Source: Verrucomicrobiota bacterium (GTDB lineage Bacteria; Verrucomicrobiota; Verrucomicrobiia; JAWXBN01). From it: DNA of 39,028 nt. A program made the position numbers and the translations under genes. Below, piece after piece: positions 1 to 8,344 of this stretch. The stretch is from contig JAWXBN010000109.1 in the NCBI GenBank assembly GCA_034440155.1, positions 1-39,028 of the forward strand. The letters run 5' to 3'. The notes beneath the pieces were generated by a model that worked only from the letters and a program-made list of their open reading frames with translations, did not search any database and was not told where the DNA came from. Every line of letters begins with the position of its first letter. The stretch's first letter is position 1.

Positions 1-2039
1 GAACCACTCACTCCCGTAATACAAACGAATTTCCCTAATGGAATCTCGCAATCAATCCCGCGCAGGTTATGCTCCTCAGCCCCGATGACCTGGAGTTTTT
101 TGCTTTTTCCGGACTCCGTCGGGTCCGGGTTTTCACACGGTCCACCTTCCATCCCGGTAAGGGTCGATGGAGCGATTTGTTTACGGCCACTGAGGTAATC
201 TCCCGTGATGGAGTTTTTTGCCTGGAGCAATTTGCTGTGAGTCCCTTCGTATGAGATATGTCCGCCGTGACGTCCGGATCCGGGGCCGAGATCGATGATG
301 TGATCGGCCACACGCATGACAGCCTCCTCGTGTTCGACGACGACGACAGTATTACCCCGGTCGCGCAATTTGCCCATGACATCCACGAGCCGCCCGATGT
401 CACGGGGGTGGAGCCCGACGGTGGGTTCATCTAATACAAAAAGGGTATTTACGAGGGAAGTGCCCAGGCATGAAGTGAGGTTGACACGAACAGTTTCTCC
501 CCCCGAGAGGGTCCGTGTCGAGCGGTTAAGGATTAAATACCCTAGGCCGACATCGCGTAGGTATCCTAAGCGCGAGAGGATCTCGCCGCGGAGCATTTCC
601 GCAGTATTAATACGCCCTGTCGACTTTTGAGGGGGCACCGGCCCGGACGTGAGGCGTAGGGACTCCAAAAAGGGGATCAACCGGTCGATTGGCATCGTTG
701 ACATTTCGGCAATGGAAAGGCCGTTGATCTGATAATACTCGGTATCGGCATTAAACCGGCGGCCATGACAGGTCGGGCAGGGGCGGTAGGAACGGTAGCG
801 CGCTAATTGCACGCGTACGTGCATCTTGTATGATTTACTTTCCAGCCATTCAAAATAACCGCGCACCCCGTACCATTTTTTATTTTCCCAGAGTTCCTCG
901 GCTTTCAGTCGGCGGTCTTCACCAGAGATGATAATGGATTGATGGATTTTAGAGAGTTCACAGAAAGGAATCTGTGTCGGGATATGGAGCTTTTTACAAG
1001 CTGCAAGCAAATCCTTTTGGCAGGGTTGGCCACTTTCAGTCTGGAAAGGTTTAACGACGCCTCCGGCTATGGATTTATTTTTGTCAGGCAGGGCAAGGTC
1101 ATAATCAATCTCGATGACTCGTCCAAATCCTTTGCAAAGGGGGCATGCCCCGAGCGGGTTATTAAAACTAAAAAGGCTGGGGGTCGGAGCCCGGAAGGTT
1201 TTATCATCGTCGGGTGAATACCAATCATTTGTGAATGTATTCTTTTGACGCTCAGGAGAAGAAATAGGGATAATGGAACATCGGTTCCGCCCGTAACGGT
1301 AAGCACTCTCGATAGCCTCAATAAAGCGGGAGCGAGTTTCGGACTCGATCCGGAGCCGGTCCTGGATGACATCAAGGGATTCGATTTGGGTGGGATCCAA
1401 GCCCGATAACTTTTCATGATCGGGTTCATCAGTCCGGAATACCTCCCCGGCAATGTACACACGCAAATAACCTTGAGCTTTGACAAAGGTGAAAAGGTCA
1501 TGGAAAGAAGCCTTGGATGCACGCTTTTTAGTTTTTTTATCGGGTTTCGGCAGGGAGATCGAAAAAGTGATCAGGACATCTTCGCCATCCATGTCACTGA
1601 GTACTTTGATCCATACATCGGCGGGCGCATCGGGTTTGATTTCGCGGCCGGTTTTGCTGCTATAACACTTCGCCAAATTCGCGTAGAAGAGTTTGAGGTA
1701 GTCATTGACCTCGGTCATTGTCCCGACGGTCGAACGCGAAGTGCGGACATTATTAGCCTGCTGGATCGCGATGGCCGGGGGGATCCCTTCAATCGAGTCG
1801 ACTTGTGGTTTATCCATCCGGTCGAGGAATTGGCGGGCGTAGGGACTGAAAGTTTCCACATACCGGCGTTGCCCCTCCGCATAAAGAGTTTCAAAGGCTA
1901 GAGACGATTTTCCTGAACCACTCAGTCCGGTCACCACGGTTAATTTACCCACGGGGATATCGATATCGATATTTTTGAGGTTATTCTGGCGTGCACCCCT
2001 GATTTTGATGGATGTTATCTGATTAGTTTTAGCTGGCAT
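1..2039 (-). CDS. uvrA: UvrA excinuclease subunit A (N-terminal ~679 residues, cut by window edge)
   Basis: UvrA is the damage-sensing ATPase of nucleotide excision repair. Reading from the ATG at 2039 there is a first P-loop (GLSGSGKS, about residues 39-46), then [19 protein letters not shown], then [16 protein letters not shown] typical of UvrA. A zinc-ribbon half (ACPLC), a second CPTC module, the signature [11 protein letters not shown], Walker [14 protein letters not shown] and VVVVEHEE follow in order. The window ends inside the second P-loop (GVSGS), so the C-terminal third lies outside. Oddities: the usual first CxxC of zinc module 1 is reduced to one Cys near NRCSII, and the signature reads [12 protein letters not shown] where classical UvrA has EAQRIRLA. 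This resembles a non-classical UvrA class found in PVC-type bacteria (recalled family knowledge, not verified). Two copies of the iterated 11-mer lie in it. The UvrA assignment is very secure; the subclass is uncertain. Confidence 0.95.
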   Translation of the reverse strand, partial: MPAKTNQITSIKIRGARQNNLKNIDIDIPVGKLTVVTGLSGSGKSSLAFETLYAEGQRRYVETFSPYARQFLDRMDKPQVDSIEGIPPAIAIQQANNVRTSRSTVGTMTEVNDYLKLFYANLAKCYSSKTGREIKPDAPADVWIKVLSDMDGEDVLITFSISLPKPDKKTKKRASKASFHDLFTFVKAQGYLRVYIAGEVFRTDEPDHEKLSGLDPTQIESLDVIQDRLRIESETRSRFIEAIESAYRYGRNRCSIIPISSPERQKNTFTNDWYSPDDDKTFRAPTPSLFSFNNPLGACPLCKGFGRVIEIDYDLALPDKNKSIAGGVVKPFQTESGQPCQKDLLAACKKLHIPTQIPFCELSKIHQSIIISGEDRRLKAEELWENKKWYGVRGYFEWLESKSYKMHVRVQLARYRSYRPCPTCHGRRFNADTEYYQINGLSIAEMSTMPIDRLIPFLESLRLTSGPVPPQKSTGRINTAEMLRGEILSRLGYLRDVGLGYLILNRSTRTLSGGETVRVNLTSCLGTSLVNTLFVLDEPTVGLHPRDIGRLVDVMGKLRDRGNTVVVVEHEEAVMRVADHIIDLGPGSGRHGGHISYEGTHSKLLQAKNSITGDYLSGRKQIAPSTLTGMEGGPCENPDPTESGKSKKLQVIGAEEHNLRGIDCEIPLGKFVCITGVSG
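225..373 (-). repeat. Two copies of the iterated GCAAATTGCNC motif in uvrA
   Basis: Copies at 225-235 and 363-373, both reading GCAAATTGCNC on the minus strand. They fall in different frames: one encodes Gln-Ile-Ala, the other Gly-Lys-Leu-Arg (in the conserved LRDRGNTV stretch). See the first finding for the full list. Confidence 0.85.
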
Positions 2040-2149
2040 GCGAACGAATAAACTAACACGGATTTCAGACTCTGCAACGGGCGTGAGTAGAGGGAATGAA
2101 ATAGGTACTAGGCAGGATCCGTTACTCGTCCCAGGGTATCTTCAATGGT

Positions 2150-4645
2150 TTATTCTTGAAAGAAGTTATAATTAACTTTGTCATTCTTAAGCATTTCACC
2201 CTTGGAATCGATGAGTCCGGCGTCAAAGCGTTTAATCGCATCGAGGCCTTGGATTTCACACACGACGGCTTCGAGGCGTCCGAACATGTAACGGATCTTC
2301 CCGTCGTTTTGTTTGCCAAACCAACCGCCAAAGGCTTCTTGGTTCAGGGTGATGGAGCTGAGGTCTTTACCGACTTGGACGGTTTCACCCATGCCCGCAG
2401 GATTCAGGCGTGCATCTTTGAAGATACTTGTAATAAAAATGCCATCTTCGGTAAAGAGGTAGCTCTCACCGTAGTTACCCTGGATGGCGACGACCGTGCC
2501 GGACTCCCCACCGGGATCAGCCATACCGGCGATAAAGAGTTCACCCCGGGTATTGCCTCGGGATGGTGCGGGGAGCTCCATGGATGCATGGACCCCGGCA
2601 CCGGCGATCGGGTAACTGCCGACTGGTTTCCCATCCGGGTCTGTAAATAGGTATGAGCCCATATTAAAAAAGGACTTTGGTGCTTCGCGCGGTTTGATAC
2701 CCAGATCATAAAAGCTCAAGAGATGGCGGCCTACCGGGAAATAACAACCTTCAGCGGTGGATTCGGATTCCTGGAGTTTGGGGGCGGAAGCGGCATCATA
2801 AACAGGAATGCCTTCGCTGGTGAATTTGGAAGGTTTCAAAAGCAAATTGCCCAGCACAAGTTCGAGATTTTGATTCATGGGATAGGCGAATCCCATGAGA
2901 TGATTAATCCGGCCTGTGGTGGAGGGGATGATTTGGAGTTCATTTTCGTCGATGTCCTCGTTATTATTCAGGTCACTCCAGACGTAGATGGTTTTTTCGG
3001 GGTCTTCCGGCCGGGCATAGGGATTGCGTTCGGGGTAAGCGGATTTTGTCCAAAAAGCCATGCACGGCCGGTAATCGCCATCTTTTTCGACAAAGAGAAG
3101 TAGGTATCCCCTTTCGGTATTAAGAATGTATTCTTTCATGCTACCGGAGGCATTACTCTGGAAAAATGTGGGCCGTGGAAAAATGGCCGCGCCGGTGTAT
3201 TTATTCCAGGGAGAGTTTTCCTTCAGGGGAGTGGAGGCATAACGCAGGGGACGCCCGGCATCAATGGGTTTGGATGGATCAATGGAATAAATCAGATTCA
3301 AGATCAAGGCACGTTTAGGGTCTTGATCATGTTGGGTCATCAGTGTAGCACTGTAGGTGGTAGTGCCGATATATTCCCTTACGATCTTTCCGTCTTTGCT
3401 GAATGCGACCACACGGCGGGGATTCTCATTCTCTGCGACCCATAAACGTCCACTGGCATCAGTAGAGATATCCCGAACATCATGTAGGGCCATGGAATCG
3501 TAGGCGAGGTCTTTTTGACCTCCCGTGGTGCCGATGGTCCGTATGGATCCCATTTGCGGTGAAAAAACTTTGACTTGGTAGTCCGGGCCGTAGTCCATGA
3601 TAGAGAGGTTACCTTGTTTGTCGAAGGTCATGGGACCCGGTTTTTTTAGGCCCAGAATGGTTAACGGATTGCCTTCGGTTTTATCATTGATCACGAATAC
3701 CCCTTTGTCGGGTGCACTGGCATAGATTTCATCCTTGGCGGGATTATAGGCGAGCTGCACAGGCTCTGAGTGGGGGTAAGAAGCGATTTTTTCACCGGTG
3801 TCCTTATTAATGAGTTGCACTTCATAGGCAGGGGTACCTGATTCGGGTTTGATACAGACTGCGGCAAATTTTTTTGAGACGGCAATACTGATTCCTTCTC
3901 CGAGGAGTTTTATGACTTGGACTTGTCCTGTTTTTCTTTGGAAAGTTTTATTCTTTCCGGTGCCGACGGCGAGTTTAAATAGATCGGTTCTTTTGCCAGC
4001 AGTCAGCACCCATATCTCATCATCAAAAAAATCTGTAGCGACAGTCCCGTCGAATATGGAGCGTTTGTAGCCATGGATTTTTTTACCATCCTTATCGATA
4101 ATGATACTTGAGTCCCCCCCCTCGGCGCAGGCTGATGTGATGATGCCCGCCCACAAGACATCAGGATTCAGGCTCATAGAAAGACTGACTGGACCACTGT
4201 GGTCGCCGAGCCAACCGCTATTCATATACCCCCCCCAAGGAGGGGTGCCCGGGTTATACCAACTGTATTCATAAGGTATTGACAGTAGGGGTAAGGATAA
4301 TCCCTTGGCCCGGTATTGGCCGGGGGCGACGGTTTTGGCCAAGTCATCGTTGCCGTCCCAGGAGACGAGGAGCTCCATCTTTCCATCAGGCGTCGTCACT
4401 CCGGTTTTGAATTCTTGGGGGGAAGTCATGGAGTGGAGGTTACGAACCCGTTTACCATTCATGTCTTCGATGACGACAGAGAAAATCTGATGGTTTGTCG
4501 GGATTGAAAATTTAATCGCGCCTTGTGGCTGGATTATCCCAGTTGAGCCAGGCTCTTTTGCCTCCTCGCTCTGGAGGTGTGCCGGGAAAAAGAGAAATGT
4601 CAGGCAGAACAGAGCGGAAAAAAGTTTGGGAGACATGCCCTGCAT
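2150..4645 (-). CDS. Secreted beta-propeller-like protein (NHL/SMP-30-like), function unknown
   Basis: About 831 residues. A cleavable signal peptide (hydrophobic run FSALFCLTFLFFPAHLQS) points to export. After it comes a FlgD-Ig-like segment (VVIEDMNGKRVRNL ... SWDGNDDLAKTVAPGQYRAKG), a pattern used to format bacterial secreted repeat proteins. Repeated propeller-like strands follow (AYNPAKDEIYASAPDKGVFV; DISTDASGRLWVAENENPRR), like NHL or SMP-30/gluconolactonase repeats. An acidic loop, WSDLNNNEDIDENE, resembles a calcium-binding DxNxD loop and sits about two thirds along. Start choice: the frame stays open to a TTG at 4672, but the ATG at 4645 (or 4636) places the signal peptide properly. 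One iterated-motif copy lies inside (2842-2852). It is divergent from the DUF2236 gene. No enzyme activity can be assigned. Confidence 0.8.
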   Translation of the reverse strand: MQGMSPKLFSALFCLTFLFFPAHLQSEEAKEPGSTGIIQPQGAIKFSIPTNHQIFSVVIEDMNGKRVRNLHSMTSPQEFKTGVTTPDGKMELLVSWDGNDDLAKTVAPGQYRAKGLSLPLLSIPYEYSWYNPGTPPWGGYMNSGWLGDHSGPVSLSMSLNPDVLWAGIITSACAEGGDSSIIIDKDGKKIHGYKRSIFDGTVATDFFDDEIWVLTAGKRTDLFKLAVGTGKNKTFQRKTGQVQVIKLLGEGISIAVSKKFAAVCIKPESGTPAYEVQLINKDTGEKIASYPHSEPVQLAYNPAKDEIYASAPDKGVFVINDKTEGNPLTILGLKKPGPMTFDKQGNLSIMDYGPDYQVKVFSPQMGSIRTIGTTGGQKDLAYDSMALHDVRDISTDASGRLWVAENENPRRVVAFSKDGKIVREYIGTTTYSATLMTQHDQDPKRALILNLIYSIDPSKPIDAGRPLRYASTPLKENSPWNKYTGAAIFPRPTFFQSNASGSMKEYILNTERGYLLLFVEKDGDYRPCMAFWTKSAYPERNPYARPEDPEKTIYVWSDLNNNEDIDENELQIIPSTTGRINHLMGFAYPMNQNLELVLGNLLLKPSKFTSEGIPVYDAASAPKLQESESTAEGCYFPVGRHLLSFYDLGIKPREAPKSFFNMGSYLFTDPDGKPVGSYPIAGAGVHASMELPAPSRGNTRGELFIAGMADPGGESGTVVAIQGNYGESYLFTEDGIFITSIFKDARLNPAGMGETVQVGKDLSSITLNQEAFGGWFGKQNDGKIRYMFGRLEAVVCEIQGLDAIKRFDAGLIDSKGEMLKNDKVNYNFFQE
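2842..2852 (+). repeat. Iterated GCAAATTGCNC motif, single copy
   Basis: Exact copy on the plus strand, inside the minus-strand propeller gene, where it encodes Asn-Leu in GNLLLKP. Confidence 0.8.
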
Positions 4646-4673
4646 ATTTGCAGATCTTTTCCGGCTATACAAA

Positions 4674-5428
4674 GCAAATTGCTCGGGATAGATTGCTGTT
4701 TAATGGCAGGGGGAAATTCCAGGGAAAGCATATTTAAACCGGACTCGGTAATTTGGAAAATTACCCGGGAGAATTGTATCCTACTCAATGGCCCAGCGGC
4801 GGCGGTGCTGCAAATTGCCCATCCGCAAATTGCGCAGGGGGTATTCCGGTATTCGAACTTCCGGGGAGATTCATGGGGACGGCTTGTCCGTACGTTAGCC
4901 ACGGTTTACACAGTGACATTTGGTTCGAGGGAAGAAGCTCAAGCCCTGAAAGCCCGTATGATAGAGATGCACCGGCGTATCGAGGTCTCCGACGGGAAAG
5001 AAATGAAAACAGCACTCGATCCTGATTTACAATTCTGGGTCTTGGCCACTTTGATCATGGGCAGTATTGATGGGTATGAACGTGTCTTTGGTGTGATTTG
5101 TCTGGCGGATAAAGAGCAGTTTTACCAGGAGATGAAAGTTTTTGGGGAATATTTTGGTCTTCCGCCCGATTACGGTCCGGGGGAATTCGCGGAGTTCGAG
5201 GACTACTACGAACAAAGGCTTTTGGACAAATTGCTCGGGTCGGATCCCTTGTGCGCGCAACTTGCTCAGGACATCGCCTACCCCCGCAGTCCCTTTTGGT
5301 TGGCTGTGGCCATGCGCCCCTTTAAATTTATCGTTATCGAGACATTACCGCGCAATTTGCTCGGTCCCCTTGGATTCCGTTCCACCGCCTGGACAAGGTA
5401 TTGCTGGGGTGTCTCATGCAAATTGCTC
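4674..5428. repeat. Cluster of five iterated GCAAATTGCNC motifs
   Basis: Exact copies at 4674-4684 (+, in the 57-bp divergent gap), 4810-4820 (+), 4825-4835 (+), 5350-5360 (-) and 5418-5428 (+). There are also near copies at 5226-5236 (ACAAATTGCTC, +) and 5255-5265 (GCAAGTTGCGC, -). Two copies are only 15 bp apart and encode Gln-Ile-Ala twice in LQIAHPQIAQ; others encode Asn-Leu and Lys-Leu. The density is one exact copy per 150 bp in a 0.75-kb stretch. Confidence 0.85.
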
Positions 5429-5500
5429 CGGGTGATTATCCCGTTGTTACCGGGTTTTTTGCGTTATTGCCGGTCCTATCGAATCGCCTTTCAAAAATAA
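4703..5500 (+). CDS. DUF2236 / MpaB-like (rubber-oxygenase-fold) protein
   Basis: 265 residues from the ATG at 4703. The frame is open further upstream to 4577, but that would overlap the divergent gene and adds no family sequence. The fold signature is clear: ILLNGPAAAVLQIAHPQIA (28-45), then Phe-Arg-Tyr-Ser, R63/T67 in RTLATVYTVTFG, and H90 in EMHRRI. In the Lcp rubber oxygenases, Arg, Thr and His in this order surround heme, and the R-to-T spacing of four matches; the T-to-H spacing here is 23. The family (ER-bound oxygenase MpaB/rubber oxygenase domain, PF09995) contains heme proteins of mostly unknown substrate. No signal peptide is visible. The gene carries four exact iterated-motif copies. 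The substrate cannot be predicted; a role in isoprenoid or lipid cleavage is only possible by analogy. Confidence 0.82.
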   Translation: MAGGNSRESIFKPDSVIWKITRENCILLNGPAAAVLQIAHPQIAQGVFRYSNFRGDSWGRLVRTLATVYTVTFGSREEAQALKARMIEMHRRIEVSDGKEMKTALDPDLQFWVLATLIMGSIDGYERVFGVICLADKEQFYQEMKVFGEYFGLPPDYGPGEFAEFEDYYEQRLLDKLLGSDPLCAQLAQDIAYPRSPFWLAVAMRPFKFIVIETLPRNLLGPLGFRSTAWTRYCWGVSCKLLRVIIPLLPGFLRYCRSYRIAFQK

Positions 5501-5567
5501 TTCCTGTAGATTTTGATTCACAAGTCGCTGGAATCAGATATATGCGGATGGATAAGGAATAAAATTT

Positions 5568-7154
5568 ATGGGATTCATTCAAGTATCGAAAAAACATTGG
5601 GGCTTTGAAGATTCACAAACAGGGGAACCCTTTGTTCCCATTGGAGCCAATCATTGTGGGGTGATGGCGGCAATTGAGGATGGGGGGTATTGCGGTTGTG
5701 TCTTCCACCTTTTTGGTAATGACGAGGATACCGCAAAAACCGGTGTGGAGGAGGCCGCCCGGGCTTTTGAAAGAATGGCCGACCTAGGACTCAATGTCGC
5801 CCGGATGTGGGTGGAGCCAAATGATTTTTTCCCGGTGGGTTACCGCCTTGATCCTGTGGGCGCGGAGAAATTCGACCGCCTCCTGGATGCTGCCCGAAAG
5901 TCCGGTATCCGAGTCTCGTTAGGCATGCACCTGACGCCACACACCTCCGGATGGAAGATCCATAATTTCGAGCCCCCCCACGACCAAAGACTTTTAGAAC
6001 ACCTCTATTTAATGGGGCAACGTTGGGGGAATGATGACCAGATTTTCTCATGGACGATCATCGGGGAAGGCACCCTGCCATGGAATACACCTTATCTCCG
6101 CTCCCAATGGTCGACATGGCTACGTTATTGGTATAATGAAACCCTTGACGACCTGCGCAAGGCTTGGGGCAAGGATGTGACAGTAAAAAGTTTTAATGAA
6201 GCCCCTGTACCGCCGGAGAATATCGGGCGTAAACTCGGCCTAGCACATGTGGTCCCCGGTAAACTCGATCAATTACCAAAAGACGAGTGGGCGAATTCCA
6301 CCTGGCGTTATGACTGGCGTCTTTTCATGGACGAGATTGGTTCAAGCAGGGTAGCCCGAGAGGTGCGCATGTTACGCTCCTGCGGCGCGAAACAAATGAT
6401 TACGGTAGGGAATAATAGCTGGACCTTTCCTAACCTGCCTGCCGGGCAAATGGCGACAGGATATAATCCCTATTTCTATATAGATTATGTGGATTACCTC
6501 TGCCTGCATAATTACCCGATGCCTCAATGTCTCGATGGGGCCAGTGGTGATCCCCTCGACAGCGAGGAGGCCATGCAATCTTGGCTCAGTGCCAATGACG
6601 CGATGGGACGTATTTGTACAAGCTTAGGCAAACCTGTCATCCTGGAGGAATGGGGCTGGTATGGTGGTGGTGAGGCCCCGGGCCTGGGCGTCACGATGAA
6701 ACACCGCTCCGAGGAAGATCAGCTCCGTTATTGTGATCGGATCATGGAGACTTCGCAGCATACTTATTCAGGATGGATGAATTGGCTCTGGCGGGATATG
6801 CCTAAGGCTGCCGACCTCAGTCGTCTGAGCGGGCTTTATGCAGCGGATGGGAACCGTGTAAAGCCGTGGGGCAAACGTTATGCAGAGTGGGCGGCGAAAC
6901 TCAAAAAAACCCCGCCGCAACTTTTGCCGGCAAAAAAGACCGTAGAGATGAAAATGAAATCGCTTTACACATCCGATTTAGACCACGAGACCTGGTGGAT
7001 CGAGGTCTGCCGTGATTACCAGAAAAACGGCCCTTATGATTTTAAACAGGTTTATGAACGTAAACCGCTCACGATCGTCGATACTGACATGACCGGGAAA
7101 AAAATCAAACGCGAGAAACCGATTGAAACCCCGATGGGTGTCCGCGAGAATTGA
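5568..7154 (+). CDS. Clan GH-A-like glycoside hydrolase (cellulase-type TIM barrel), cytoplasmic
   Basis: 528 residues, preceded by GGATAAGGAA about 11 bases before the ATG. There is no signal peptide, so it probably acts on imported sugars or intracellular glycans. The N-terminus (EPFVPIGANHCG, then a block ending LGLNVARMWVEPNDFF) is typical of GH5/GH2-like barrels. A candidate nucleophile is E361 in KPVILEEWGWYGG, fitting strand 7 of clan GH-A. The candidate acid/base is E167 in FSWTIIGEGTLPW, but it is preceded by Gly where clan GH-A enzymes normally have Asn. Trp-rich segments (WMNWLWRDM, 460s) fit a substrate cleft. The final ~80 residues are charged and not recognised. It sits alone between the DUF2236 gene and the MoxR cassette. 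Substrate unknown. Confidence 0.78.
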   Translation: MGFIQVSKKHWGFEDSQTGEPFVPIGANHCGVMAAIEDGGYCGCVFHLFGNDEDTAKTGVEEAARAFERMADLGLNVARMWVEPNDFFPVGYRLDPVGAEKFDRLLDAARKSGIRVSLGMHLTPHTSGWKIHNFEPPHDQRLLEHLYLMGQRWGNDDQIFSWTIIGEGTLPWNTPYLRSQWSTWLRYWYNETLDDLRKAWGKDVTVKSFNEAPVPPENIGRKLGLAHVVPGKLDQLPKDEWANSTWRYDWRLFMDEIGSSRVAREVRMLRSCGAKQMITVGNNSWTFPNLPAGQMATGYNPYFYIDYVDYLCLHNYPMPQCLDGASGDPLDSEEAMQSWLSANDAMGRICTSLGKPVILEEWGWYGGGEAPGLGVTMKHRSEEDQLRYCDRIMETSQHTYSGWMNWLWRDMPKAADLSRLSGLYAADGNRVKPWGKRYAEWAAKLKKTPPQLLPAKKTVEMKMKSLYTSDLDHETWWIEVCRDYQKNGPYDFKQVYERKPLTIVDTDMTGKKIKREKPIETPMGVREN

Positions 7155-7245
7155 GAATTAAGGGAGTGCAAGAGGCGGAAATATAGAGTGATTTCCCTTT
7201 TTTAGTGAACGCCAAACGTTAGTATTTATATGGTAAAATAGGCTT

Positions 7246-7261
7246 TTATTACGCGTAATAA
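7246..7261. promoter_or_regulatory. Perfect 16-bp palindrome upstream of the MoxR cassette
   Basis: TTATTACGCGTAATAA is its own reverse complement. It lies 41 bp before the moxR ATG, in the 148-bp gap after the glycosidase and about 6 bp downstream of a -10-like TAAAAT (7234-7239). This is the geometry expected of an operator for a dimeric repressor controlling the five-gene cassette. No second copy was found by eye. The regulator is unknown. Confidence 0.5.
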
Positions 7262-7276
7262 TCATTCGCTTTTAGT

Positions 7277-7316
7277 GGGGATGTTGTTAATAAATTGCAT
7301 ATATGCAAACATCCCC
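7277..7316 (+). promoter_or_regulatory. Inverted repeat enclosing the moxR start codon
   Basis: GGGGATGTT (7277-7285) pairs perfectly with AACATCCCC (7308-7316). The loop holds a second 14-bp palindrome, TTGCATATATGCAA (7295-7308), which contains the ATG at 7303. In mRNA this would fold into a 9-bp stem that hides both the start codon and the only G-rich ribosome-site candidate (GTGGGG, 7275-7280), so it could control moxR translation. Chance folding is not excluded. Confidence 0.45.
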
Positions 7317-8319
7317 CTCTTTAAATGATGAAGTCGCATCGAGACGACAAGCGATCACGACTCAAATGGCCAAGGCAATCGTTGGCCAAGAATGGGTGAT
7401 TGAAAATCTATTATTAACTCTCTTTTGTGGGGGGCATGCTCTGATTCTGGGGGTGCCGGGACTGGCGAAGACACGGATGATCCGTTCACTTTCGCAAATT
7501 TTGGATCTATCATTTAACCGGATTCAATTCACACCCGACCTGATGCCTTCGGACATCACCGGCACAGACATTATCGAAGAAGATCATGAGACGAGTAAAC
7601 GCCGGTTGGCCTTTCTACCCGGTCCCCTTTTTGCGAATCTCGTGCTCGCGGATGAAATCAACCGCACACCGCCAAAGACTCAGGCAGCCATGCTCCAGGC
7701 GATGCAGGAAATGGAAGTAAGTATTGGCAATAAAACATATGAGTTACCCCGGCCCTTCCATATTTTTGCGACACAAAACCCGATCGAAATGGAGGGGACC
7801 TATGAATTGCCCGAGGCACAGGCCGACCGTTTTATGTTCTGTATCCGAGCGACATATCCCACCCCTGAGGAAGAACACCGGATTGTGCGTCAGACCACGG
7901 GGAATGAGGAGGTCGCCCTCACCCCTGTATTAAATGCGGAAGAGCTTTCTCATATTCAAAGAATCGTCCGGGCTGTACCCGTCTCCGACGAGGTGATTGA
8001 TTATGCAGTCCGGTTAGTGGGGGCCTCTCGTCCGGATCATGATATGGCGGGCGCTGATGTCAAAGAATTCGTCCGATGGGGAGCTTCCCCCCGGGCATCA
8101 CAATATCTCGTCCTGGGTGCAAAAGGTTATGCGGCGATTACCGGGCAGCCCTGCGCCGATTATGAAGGAGTCCGTTACGTGGCCCAGCAAGTCCTCGGGC
8201 ATCGAATCTTGATGAATTTCAATGCGCGCGCACAAAAAATCACATCGGAAAATATCATTAACGGTATCTTAAAAACGGTAAAGACCTCATCAGGTAAAGT
8301 CCTGATCACAGCCAAGTAG
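7303..8319 (+). CDS. MoxR-family AAA+ ATPase
   Basis: 338 residues, the normal family length. Walker A is GVPGLAKT (50-57), Walker B is LVLADEINR (DEIN 117-120), and the sensor-1 region IFATQNPIEMEGTYELPEAQ is diagnostic of MoxR. MoxR ATPases act as chaperone-like remodelers that help vWA-domain proteins bind metal or reach their active form; they work in the cytoplasm at the membrane face. It is the first gene of a cassette (MoxR, DUF58, BatA-like, large membrane protein, vWA/amidotransferase-like) with gaps of 25, 2, -4 and 25 bp, so it is almost surely co-transcribed. Translation may be limited by a start-codon hairpin (7277-7316). The next ATG in the frame would delete the N-terminal helix, so 7303 is preferred. 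Confidence 0.95.
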   Translation: MQTSPSLNDEVASRRQAITTQMAKAIVGQEWVIENLLLTLFCGGHALILGVPGLAKTRMIRSLSQILDLSFNRIQFTPDLMPSDITGTDIIEEDHETSKRRLAFLPGPLFANLVLADEINRTPPKTQAAMLQAMQEMEVSIGNKTYELPRPFHIFATQNPIEMEGTYELPEAQADRFMFCIRATYPTPEEEHRIVRQTTGNEEVALTPVLNAEELSHIQRIVRAVPVSDEVIDYAVRLVGASRPDHDMAGADVKEFVRWGASPRASQYLVLGAKGYAAITGQPCADYEGVRYVAQQVLGHRILMNFNARAQKITSENIINGILKTVKTSSGKVLITAK

Positions 8320-8344
8320 CCATTCTCACTAGCCCGGTAATTTC

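Noticed and set aside
35-430. Open minus-strand reading of 131 codons at the left edge
   Set aside because: It lies in another frame of uvrA, whose true frame gives [10 protein letters not shown] and VVVVEHEE; the alternative shows no family pattern.
1416-1901. Plus-strand reading of 161 codons over uvrA
   Set aside because: Antisense to the conserved N-terminal UvrA motifs; composition is a shadow of the real gene.
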